The notes under the pieces are model-generated. The model was not told where the DNA came from. It worked only from the letters and a program-made list of their open reading frames with translations, and did no database searches. Source: JAHEJV01 sp964653555 (GTDB lineage Bacteria > Myxococcota_A > UBA9160 > SMWR01). Taken from it: a stretch of 64,000 nucleotides of DNA. This document shows positions 26,327-34,825 of this stretch, one piece after another. Location of the stretch: NCBI GenBank assembly GCA_964653555.1, contig CAZZFT010000005.1, forward strand, positions 18,435-82,434, in the 5' to 3' direction. How positions within the stretch are numbered: the stretch's first letter is position 1; each line of letters starts with the position of its first letter. A program made the position numbers and the translations under genes.

Positions 26327-26806
26327 ATGTCGAAGGGGTTCCAGATCGCCGGCGGAGCCACGCTGATCGCGCTCCTGCTCGGTTGGTACGCGGCGAGCAA
26401 CCTCCAGGAAGGGGCCTCCTTCACCTACTACAAGACGCTCGGCGAATTCGCGGCCTCACCCGAGGCCCAGAGCGGAATCCCCGCGCGCGTCCACGGCTAC
26501 GTCGTTCCCGAGTCGATCCAGCGCGACGTCGAGGGCCAGCGCGTGACCTTCGCCGTCCAGGCGACACCGCCCCACGCGGGCGGTCCCAGCGACGTGACGA
26601 TGCCCGTCGTGTTCGCCAGCCTGGAGACTCCGGATATGTTCAAGGGCGGAGCTGAAGTCGTTCTCGAGGGACGCCTGGCGCGCGACGGCGCGACGTCCCA
26701 CTTCGCAGCGGACAAGCTCCTGGCGAAGTGTCCGTCGAAGTTCGAAGGGGTCGAGGGCGCGACGGCAGCGGGCGGGACCGCGCGCCCGCCCTCTACGAAG
26801 GGCTAG
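26327..26806 (+). CDS. ccmE: Heme chaperone CcmE, Cys variant (CxxxF)
   Basis: A 159-residue periplasmic heme chaperone with an N-terminal membrane helix (about 5-25) and the OB-fold typical of CcmE. At the heme-binding position the usual His in HxxxY is Cys: KCPSKF, with Cys135 and Phe139 (codon TGT at 26729). Desulfovibrio-type System I* CcmE is known to carry CxxxY instead; here even the Tyr is Phe. The C-terminus is low-complexity. It is the first gene of the locus; ccmF begins 26 bp after it. Confidence 0.93.
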   Translation: MSKGFQIAGGATLIALLLGWYAASNLQEGASFTYYKTLGEFAASPEAQSGIPARVHGYVVPESIQRDVEGQRVTFAVQATPPHAGGPSDVTMPVVFASLETPDMFKGGAEVVLEGRLARDGATSHFAADKLLAKCPSKFEGVEGATAAGGTARPPSTKG

Positions 26807-26832
26807 TCGGGAGATTCGGCCCGAGGAGCGGC

Positions 26833-28785
<1,953 letters not shown>

Positions 28786-28801
28786 GGAGCGCGGAGCGAC
28801 G

Positions 28802-30745
28802 ATGAAGCGAGCGCCGCGCCCGGCGCCGCGGGCGCTCGCCATGGCCATCGCCGTCGCGGCGCTGCTCGCAGCGACTGCGATCGGGGCCCAGGAGGAGCGC
28901 AGCGCCGACGTCCCGTCGGGCCCGGCGGCGGTCGTGGGACACCTCGTTCACGCGACGCGCCCCGAGGCGACGGCCAACGTCGACGTGCTGCTCTACGCGC
29001 TCTCCGCCGACGGCAACGCCGGTCTGCGCCAGACGACGAGCGACGCCGAGGGCCGCTTCCGCTTCCAGGGGGTCTCCAACGAGCCCGGCGTCGTGTACCT
29101 GATCGGCGCGCGCGAAGGGGGGGTCCCCTTCGGCGCCCGCTTCGCCTTCGCGCCCGGAGAGCTGGAGCACAGCGTCGAGCTGGAGATCTCGGACGCGGTC
29201 AGCGACACCGGGGTCGCGGAAGCCGGCGATGTGGAGATCCGCATCGAGCGCGGATGCACCCATCTCCACTTCCAGCACTCCCACGCCCTGCGCAACCCCA
29301 GCTCCGAGGTCCTGTTCGTGCCCGCCGCCGAGCGCGCGAAAGCGGCGCCGATCTTCGAGGTCGAGCTGCCCGAGGCGGCGGAGGGCTTCGAGTCGCTCGC
29401 GGGCAGCGAGGGCCTGGTCCTCGAGGGGCGCCGGCTCCGTTTCTGGGGCCCGCTCTACCCGGGCTCACAGACCATCGAGTTCGGCTACGGCCTGCCGATC
29501 GACAGCACGTCCGCGCGGATCGGGCTGCCCGACGGCGCCCCGGCGCTGCTCGTGCTCGCTCCGCGCGAGGTGCTCTCGGTGACCTCCGACGTCCTGTCGT
29601 CCGCTCCGGACGTGACCGAGGACGGCCGGGTGCTCGGAGCCCAGCGCTCCGGGGCCTTCGCACCGGGCCCGCTCGAGCTCGCGATCCACACGGAGCCGGG
29701 GGCAGTGGCCGAGGCGAGCGCGCCGGTGCGCACGCAGCGAGCCGAGCTGTGGCTCGAGCTCGACGATGCGGCCCTCGAGGTGAACGAGCGGGTGGTGCTC
29801 GACGTGGAGGGCAACGGCGAGCCGCTGGTGTCGTCCGGCGCGCCGCTCCTGTGCCTGCCGCTGCCGGCGGGCGCCGGCTCGCTGCGCTTTTCCCCGGAGA
29901 CGCTCGAGGCCGGGCTGCGCAGGGATCCCTCGGGCGATCTCGCCATCCAGGGACCGCTGCCCCGCGGGCCCTCGGAGCTGGCGTTGAGCTACCGACTGCC
30001 CGCCACCGGCTCCGGCGCGCGGCTGCTGCAGCGCTTCGACCGCGAGCTCCCGCTGCTCTCGGTCCTGGTCGCCGACAACGGCGTGATCGCCGAGACGGAT
30101 CGGTTGCACCGCAGGCGACCCGTCCGGATGGACGAACGCACCTACCAGCATCTCGAGGCGTTCGCCGTGGAGCCCCTCGAGACGGTCGCGATCTCCCTGC
30201 TGCGCACGGCGCCGCGCGGCGAGGAGGGACGCTGGGCTTCGGCCGGCTTCGCGGTGTTCGCCGGGCTCGCCGCGCTGCTCTTCCTGACTGCACCGCTGCG
30301 CGGAGGGGCGGCAGCGAGACGAGAGGAGCGGGAGCCCGACGGTGCATCCCTGGAGCGCGCTGCGATCGTTCGCTCGCTCCAGGATCTCGACGAGGACCTG
30401 GAGACCGGAAAGCTCACGCCCGAGGACCACGCGGCGATGCGCAGCGAGCTGCGCTCGCGCGCGGCGGCGGTCCTGTTCGCGCCCTCTCCCGCCCCGCCCG
30501 CGCCCGTCACTCCCGCCGCGGATTCCGGCGCTCCGGCGCGGGTCGAAGCCGTCGGGACGAGCCGGTCCACGGACGCGGTCGCCCTCTGCGGGCAGTGCGG
30601 CGCGCAGCCCGAGGCGGAGCACCGCTTCTGCACCCGCTGCGGCGCGGCACTGGTGTGCACCGCGTGCGGCGCGCGGTTCCGCCCGAACGACGCCTTCTGC
30701 TCCCAGTGCGGCGAGAAGCTCGCCTCGGGGGCCGACGGAGCGTGA
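28802..30745 (+). CDS. ccm-locus membrane protein with Ig-like, CcmI-like helix and double zinc ribbon
   Basis: A 647-residue protein, not recognised as a named family. Signal peptide about 1-29; a CarboxypepD_reg-like beta domain about 42-125; beta-rich periplasmic region to about 475; a transmembrane helix about 478-499. The cytoplasmic tail has a helical segment (517-558) with LDEDLETGKLTPEDHAAMR, like the start of CcmI proteins, and a C-terminal double zinc ribbon with eight cysteines (CGQCG, CTRCG, CTACG, CSQCG). It sits between ccmF and ccmA, whose start overlaps its stop (GTGA). A role in cytochrome c assembly is inferred. Confidence 0.75.
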   Translation: MKRAPRPAPRALAMAIAVAALLAATAIGAQEERSADVPSGPAAVVGHLVHATRPEATANVDVLLYALSADGNAGLRQTTSDAEGRFRFQGVSNEPGVVYLIGAREGGVPFGARFAFAPGELEHSVELEISDAVSDTGVAEAGDVEIRIERGCTHLHFQHSHALRNPSSEVLFVPAAERAKAAPIFEVELPEAAEGFESLAGSEGLVLEGRRLRFWGPLYPGSQTIEFGYGLPIDSTSARIGLPDGAPALLVLAPREVLSVTSDVLSSAPDVTEDGRVLGAQRSGAFAPGPLELAIHTEPGAVAEASAPVRTQRAELWLELDDAALEVNERVVLDVEGNGEPLVSSGAPLLCLPLPAGAGSLRFSPETLEAGLRRDPSGDLAIQGPLPRGPSELALSYRLPATGSGARLLQRFDRELPLLSVLVADNGVIAETDRLHRRRPVRMDERTYQHLEAFAVEPLETVAISLLRTAPRGEEGRWASAGFAVFAGLAALLFLTAPLRGGAAARREEREPDGASLERAAIVRSLQDLDEDLETGKLTPEDHAAMRSELRSRAAAVLFAPSPAPPAPVTPAADSGAPARVEAVGTSRSTDAVALCGQCGAQPEAEHRFCTRCGAALVCTACGARFRPNDAFCSQCGEKLASGADGA

Positions 30746-31458
30746 GCGGTGCGGCGATCGCTGCGCGCGGCGTCACCAAACGCTTCGGTCGCGCAGCGGC
30801 GCTGCGCGACCTCGAGCTCGAGGTCGCGCCCGGCACGAGCCTCGTCCTGCTGGGACCGAACGGGGCCGGCAAGTCCACGCTGCTGCGCCTGATCGCGGGG
30901 CTGTCCCGCCCGAGCGAGGGGAGTCTCGAGATCGACGGGCGCCCGGCCCACCACCGCGAGACGCGCGCGCGCCTGGGCTACGTCGGTCACGCCACCCTGC
31001 TCTCGCCCAGCCTGACGGTCCGGGAGAACCTGATCTTCGCGGGGCGTCTCCAGGGCCTCCCGTCGCCTCGCTCGCGCGCCGACGAGCGGCTCGAGCGGGA
31101 GGGGATCGGCGCGCTGGCCGAGCGCCCCGCGGCGGAGCTCTCGCGCGGGCAGGCCCAGCGCGTCGCGATCGCGCGGGCCCTGATCCACGACCCCGCGCTG
31201 GTCCTGCTCGACGAGCCCTTCACCGGGCTCGACGGCGGCGCGGCGGAGCGGCTGGTCGAACGCCTCTCCGGGCTGCGCACAGGCGGCTGCACGACGGTGC
31301 TGGCCACCCACGCGCTGGACTCGGCGCGCGCCCTCGCCGATCGGGCGCTGGTGCTGGCCTCCGGACGCTGCACCTGGAGCGGCCCGGTATCCGCCGACAC
31401 GGCCGACCTGGAGGCGGCCCTGGCCGCCGCCCTGGGAAGCGCGGAGCGCGCTGCGTGA
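30742..31458 (+). CDS. ccmA: Heme exporter ATP-binding protein CcmA
   Basis: A 238-residue ABC ATPase. Walker A is GPNGAGKSTLLRL, signature ELSRGQAQRVA and Walker B ALVLLDEPFTGLD. CcmA with CcmB forms the complex that releases heme-CcmE using ATP. The GTG start overlaps the zinc-ribbon protein stop and its own stop overlaps ccmB. Identity depends partly on the ccm context, but the short length and CcmB neighbour are convincing. Confidence 0.92.
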   Translation: MSGAAIAARGVTKRFGRAAALRDLELEVAPGTSLVLLGPNGAGKSTLLRLIAGLSRPSEGSLEIDGRPAHHRETRARLGYVGHATLLSPSLTVRENLIFAGRLQGLPSPRSRADERLEREGIGALAERPAAELSRGQAQRVAIARALIHDPALVLLDEPFTGLDGGAAERLVERLSGLRTGGCTTVLATHALDSARALADRALVLASGRCTWSGPVSADTADLEAALAAALGSAERAA

Positions 31459-32120
31459 ACGTGTTCTGGGCGATTCTGTGGAAGGATCTGGTCACCGAAT
31501 GGCGCAGCCGCGACCGGGCGGTGGCAATGGCGCTGTTCGCGATGCTAGTCGTGGCGGTGTTCCAGTTCGCCCTCCCCGGTGGCACCGGCTCCGCCTCCCT
31601 CCCTCTGGCCCCAGCCCTGCTGTGGATCACCTACCTGTTCGCCGCGCTGCTCGGCCTGGGCCGCGCCTTCGCCCTCGAGCTCGAGAACGACGCCCTGTCG
31701 GCGCTCGCCCTCGCCCCCACCGACCGCGGCTGGGTGTTCCTCGGGAAGGCCGCCGCGAGCCTGGCGATCCTCGGCGTCGTCGAGGCCCTGATCGCGCTGG
31801 TGTTCGCCCTGTTCTTCGACGCCGACTGGTGGCCGGTCGCGCTGCCGCTCGCCGGCGTCGTGGCCCTCGGATCGCTGGGGGTGTGCAGCGCGGGCACGCT
31901 CTTCGGTGCGATCGCCGTCCGAACGCGCTTCCGCGAGGTGATGCTCCCCCTGCTGCTGCTCCCGCTGCTGATTCCCGTGATCTCGGGCGCCGTTCGCGCG
32001 ACCGGGGGCCTGCTGGAGACCGGCACCGTGCCCTTCGAGCCGCTCCAGCTGCTGATCGTGGCCGATGCTGCCTATGTGATCCTGGGCTTCGTGACCTTCG
32101 AGTACGTGCTCGACGAGTGA
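31455..32120 (+). CDS. ccmB: Heme exporter membrane protein CcmB
   Basis: A 221-residue inner-membrane protein of the CcmB family with six predicted helices and the family segment AILWKDLVTEWRSRD at the N-terminus; LENDALSALALAPTDR lies in a cytoplasmic loop. It works with CcmA. The GTG start overlaps ccmA (GTGA). ccmC, which usually follows, is not found: the operon ends here and a 580-bp gap begins. Confidence 0.92.
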   Translation: MNVFWAILWKDLVTEWRSRDRAVAMALFAMLVVAVFQFALPGGTGSASLPLAPALLWITYLFAALLGLGRAFALELENDALSALALAPTDRGWVFLGKAAASLAILGVVEALIALVFALFFDADWWPVALPLAGVVALGSLGVCSAGTLFGAIAVRTRFREVMLPLLLLPLLIPVISGAVRATGGLLETGTVPFEPLQLLIVADAAYVILGFVTFEYVLDE

Positions 32121-32186
32121 TCCGCGCGGTCCTGCGTGGGACCCGGACAGTCGATTGCGCGGGATCCGCGAGCGACTTGCAAGATG

Positions 32187-32220
32187 CCGGTTGACAACCC
32201 GGTAGCACCGGCAGTAATAA
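32187..32220 (+). promoter_or_regulatory. Near-consensus sigma-70 promoter with dyad over the -35 box
   Basis: TTGACA at 32191-32196 and TAATAA at 32215-32220 are separated by 18 bp. This is the best promoter-like element in the window, conspicuous in GC-rich DNA. A dyad GGTTG-A-CAACC (32189-32199) covers the -35 box and could be an operator. Transcription would start near 32227. Confidence 0.6.
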
Positions 32221-32225
32221 GCGAA

Positions 32226-32285
32226 GAGCCTTGTGTCGGCTCGACCTGTCGCGGGGGGCTCCGAGGAGCAGTCGCGCGACATCGA
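32226..32285 (+). other. Structured transcript start; possible small RNA or leader
   Basis: Directly downstream of the strong promoter, the sequence can form a small hairpin GAGCC/GGCTC (32226-32242). It can also form a longer one at 32241-32285: TCGA, two bulged C, TGTCGCG pairing with CGCGACA-TCGA, with an inner GCTC/GAGC stem and a CGAG loop. The two share two bases. I could not match it to a known RNA family; 6S RNA is possible but unproven. Confidence 0.25.
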
Positions 32286-32700
32286 GAAGGCACCGACCAC
32301 CCCCAGTACCGGACCCATGGAGGCGACCGCAACCCCACCCCCCTGAGGGGAAGCGTGTGCGCGCAGCTGTGATGGACACTTCGCATCCGGGCTCGATCGA
32401 GTCGCGGATAGGCAGCTCGCGGTAGAGGTCTTCCCACCTTCGTCGGACGGCGTTCACCCCCGCTGTGACTGACCCCCTTCTCGCACGCACGCAGCTCCCT
32501 GGCAGGACCGCGACCCAACGGGTGGCGTCGCCTCACATCGGAGCGGTTCCGGGACTTGGCGGATGCCTTGGCACAGGGCTTGCGAATCCCGTCCCCAAGG
32601 GCCCGGGTCGGGTTCGAGGCACCAACATCCGCATCTTCCACACAGGGTGGAAGGAGTGACCGGGGCCCCCGGAGGCGACCCGAGGCGAGGGATGGCGAGC

Positions 32701-33189
32701 ATGAAGCGAGGCGTCGGGTACTGCGAGAACACGGACTGTGAGGACTACGCGAAGGGCGTCTTCCTCCTGAACCACGGTGACACCTTCTATTGCCCGCGCT
32801 GTCGCCAGCTCGGCAAAGTCGAGAAGGAGCGCGGCTTCTATACCGGCAACACGGACATCTTCAAGGAAGTCCGGGTCGAGTACAATTTCGACCCGATCAA
32901 CAGCGTGTACCGCGAGATTGCGATCGTCCGAGACGAGAGTCTCTGGGGTCGCAACAACGTCTACACGCTCCAGTCCCCCCTGATCAAGACGGAGAAGCGA
33001 GCGCTGAAGGTGGCCGAAGCGATCCTCGCCAATCTCAACCGCTACCGCGGCCTGCTCAACGGCGACGACATCCCCCGGACGACCGAGATCATCCTCTCCT
33101 TCGACGAGCCCTTCGACGAGTTCTCCCGCAAGCTCGAGCAGCTCTCGCGCGAGTGGGAGGCCAGCGGGCTTCGCGAGGGACAGCGCTAG
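32701..33189 (+). CDS. Zinc-ribbon-like hypothetical protein
   Basis: A 162-residue cytoplasmic protein. Residues about 7-34 have paired cysteines (YCENTDC, then FYCPRCRQLG) resembling a small zinc-binding site; the rest is mixed alpha/beta, with a repeated-looking charged region. ATG at 32701 is chosen because a GAGGCGAGG ribosome site lies 9-12 bp upstream; ATG at 32692 is a close alternative. It starts about 480 bp after the strong promoter. Function unknown. Confidence 0.75.
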   Translation: MKRGVGYCENTDCEDYAKGVFLLNHGDTFYCPRCRQLGKVEKERGFYTGNTDIFKEVRVEYNFDPINSVYREIAIVRDESLWGRNNVYTLQSPLIKTEKRALKVAEAILANLNRYRGLLNGDDIPRTTEIILSFDEPFDEFSRKLEQLSREWEASGLREGQR

Positions 33190-33294
33190 GAGCGCCTGGC
33201 CTCGCCACGGCCGCTCCGGAGCCGGTCGCATCCTTTGGATGGGGCCCCGGCTCGTCCTCGATCCGACCGTCGCCCGGCGGGTCGTTCCGCCCCG

Positions 33295-33843
33295 TCAGCG
33301 GCCGCGCCAGCGGACGACCAGGTCGATGACCATCCCTGCCAGCACGTGGCGCCAGCCCTGGCGCTCACGGACGATGGCGGGCTCCGTGCGCCGGTCGAGA
33401 GCATCGGCGAGCGGTCCGCGGTACCAGGGCAGCAGCGTGCCTGGCAGCGCCAGCGGGTCGAACCACTCCACGGCGAGGGTCTCGCTGCTGGGCTGCATCG
33501 CGCCTCCCCGCACCCGACACAGGTAGATCCGCGCGCAGTGCGGCCGGAAGCCGCTCCGGTGGTAGTCGCCGACGTGGCGCTGGATCTCCACCTCGAGGCC
33601 GGTCTCCTCGCGGACCTCGCGGCGCAGGGCCTCCGCCCCCTCCTCGCCCGGGAGCGCTGCTCCTCCCGGAAGCTCCCACCCCCGGAGATCGCTGCGCAGG
33701 GCCAGGACCACTCCCTCGGGGCCCAGGATCGCCGCCTGATGCACCACGTGCTCGTCGCGCTCGAAGCGCGGCGACGCCAGGCCCCACCAGGCGATCCGCG
33801 CATAGCTCGGCGCCGCTCCCAGCAGTCGCAGCACCCGCTCCAT
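33295..33843 (-). CDS. Nudix hydrolase
   Basis: A 182-residue Nudix-family pyrophosphatase. The full Nudix box is visible: G-x5-E-x7-R-E-V-x-E-E-T-G-L in the segment GAALPGEEGAEALRREVR followed by EETGL. The substrate (NDP-sugar, ADP-ribose or oxidised nucleotide) cannot be read from it. ATG at 33843 begins MERVLRLLG, 11 bp after the hisG stop. Confidence 0.85.
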   Translation of the reverse strand: MERVLRLLGAAPSYARIAWWGLASPRFERDEHVVHQAAILGPEGVVLALRSDLRGWELPGGAALPGEEGAEALRREVREETGLEVEIQRHVGDYHRSGFRPHCARIYLCRVRGGAMQPSSETLAVEWFDPLALPGTLLPWYRGPLADALDRRTEPAIVRERQGWRHVLAGMVIDLVVRWRGR

Positions 33844-33854
33844 CCCCCGGGCCC

Positions 33855-34802
33855 CTACTCGATGATCTTGTTCAGGGGGTACTCGACGATGCCGCGCGCG
33901 CCGGCCTCGCGCAGGCGCGGCAGGAGCTCCTTCACGAGCCGCTCCTCGATCACGGTGTTGACCGCCACCCAGCGATCGTCCGCCAGGGTCGACACGGTCG
34001 GCGTGCCCAGGGCCGGCAGCACGTCGAGCACCGTCTCGAGGTGCGCGCGCGGCACGTTCATCATCAGGCCGACGCGGTCCGCAGCGCGGATCGCTCCGCG
34101 CAGCAGCAGCACGATCCGGTCGATCGTGGCGCGCATCCCGGCATCGGCGTAGGACTCGCGGTTGGCAATGAAGCGCGGAGTGCTCTCCAGCACGGTGTCG
34201 ATCACGTGCAGGCTGTTGGCGCGCAGGCTCGAGCCGGTCTCGGTGACGTCTACGATGGCGTCCGCGAGCAGCGGGGGCTTCACCTCGGTGGCACCCCAGG
34301 AGAACTCGATCTTCGCGGACACCCCGTGCTGACGCAGGTAGCGCTTGGTCAGATTCACCACCTCGGTGGCGATCCGCTTGCCCGCGAGGTCCTTCGGCCG
34401 GCGGATCGGCGAGCCCTCCTTGACCGCGACCACCCAGCGAACCGGATTGTAGTTCGGCCAGGGCGCGCGCAGATCGGCGACCTCCTTCACGCGCGCGCGG
34501 TTCTCGAGCGTCCAGTCGATGCCGGTGATGCCCGCGTCGAGCACGCCCTGTTGGACGTAGCGCGCCATCTCCTGAGCCCGGATCAGGACGCACTCGATCT
34601 CCGGGTCGTCGATGTCGGGGTAGTAGGAGCGCTCGCGGATGCGCAGATCGAAGCCGGCGAGGGTGAAGAGCTTCTCGGTGGTGGCCTGGAGGCTGCCCTT
34701 CGGCAGGCCCAGGCGCAGCCGACGACCGGCCCCGGGCCCGGCGCTCCGTGACCGGCTTCGTGCGGGACTCTTCGTGCGCGCGCTCTGTGCGGGAGCCATC
34801 AT
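33855..34802 (-). CDS. hisG: ATP phosphoribosyltransferase, long form
   Basis: A 315-residue enzyme for the first step of histidine synthesis. Key parts are LRLGLPKGSLQATT, the PRPP-binding loop DVTETGSSLRANSL and the conserved GITGIDWTLENR. The C-terminal about 90 residues form the ACT-like regulatory domain of the long form, so no HisZ partner should be needed. ATG at 34802 (MM) is taken; 34799 is equally possible. The first 25 residues are a basic, low-complexity extension. No other his genes are nearby. Confidence 0.93.
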   Translation of the reverse strand: MMAPAQSARTKSPARSRSRSAGPGAGRRLRLGLPKGSLQATTEKLFTLAGFDLRIRERSYYPDIDDPEIECVLIRAQEMARYVQQGVLDAGITGIDWTLENRARVKEVADLRAPWPNYNPVRWVVAVKEGSPIRRPKDLAGKRIATEVVNLTKRYLRQHGVSAKIEFSWGATEVKPPLLADAIVDVTETGSSLRANSLHVIDTVLESTPRFIANRESYADAGMRATIDRIVLLLRGAIRAADRVGLMMNVPRAHLETVLDVLPALGTPTVSTLADDRWVAVNTVIEERLVKELLPRLREAGARGIVEYPLNKIIE

Positions 34803-34825
34803 CCGACCTCGCGGGGCGCGCGAGG

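Larger units (their letters stand above)
32121..32700. other. 580-bp gene-free region after ccmB
   Basis: No convincing protein gene is visible on either strand. It contains a near-consensus promoter at 32187-32220, a stable stem-loop at 32241-32285 and several GC-rich short palindromes (for example CTCGATCGAG near 32392). No tmRNA, RNase P or tRNA signature was recognised. It may hold a small RNA or the long leader of the gene at 32701; no trace of ccmC remains. Confidence 0.5.

Noticed and set aside
32600..32640. GGTTCGA motif like a tRNA T-loop
   Set aside because: The flanking bases cannot form a T-stem and no acceptor, D or anticodon arms fit.
32221..32690. tmRNA, RNase P or SRP RNA in the gap
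   Set aside because: None of their conserved sequence blocks is present; only local stem-loops can be supported.
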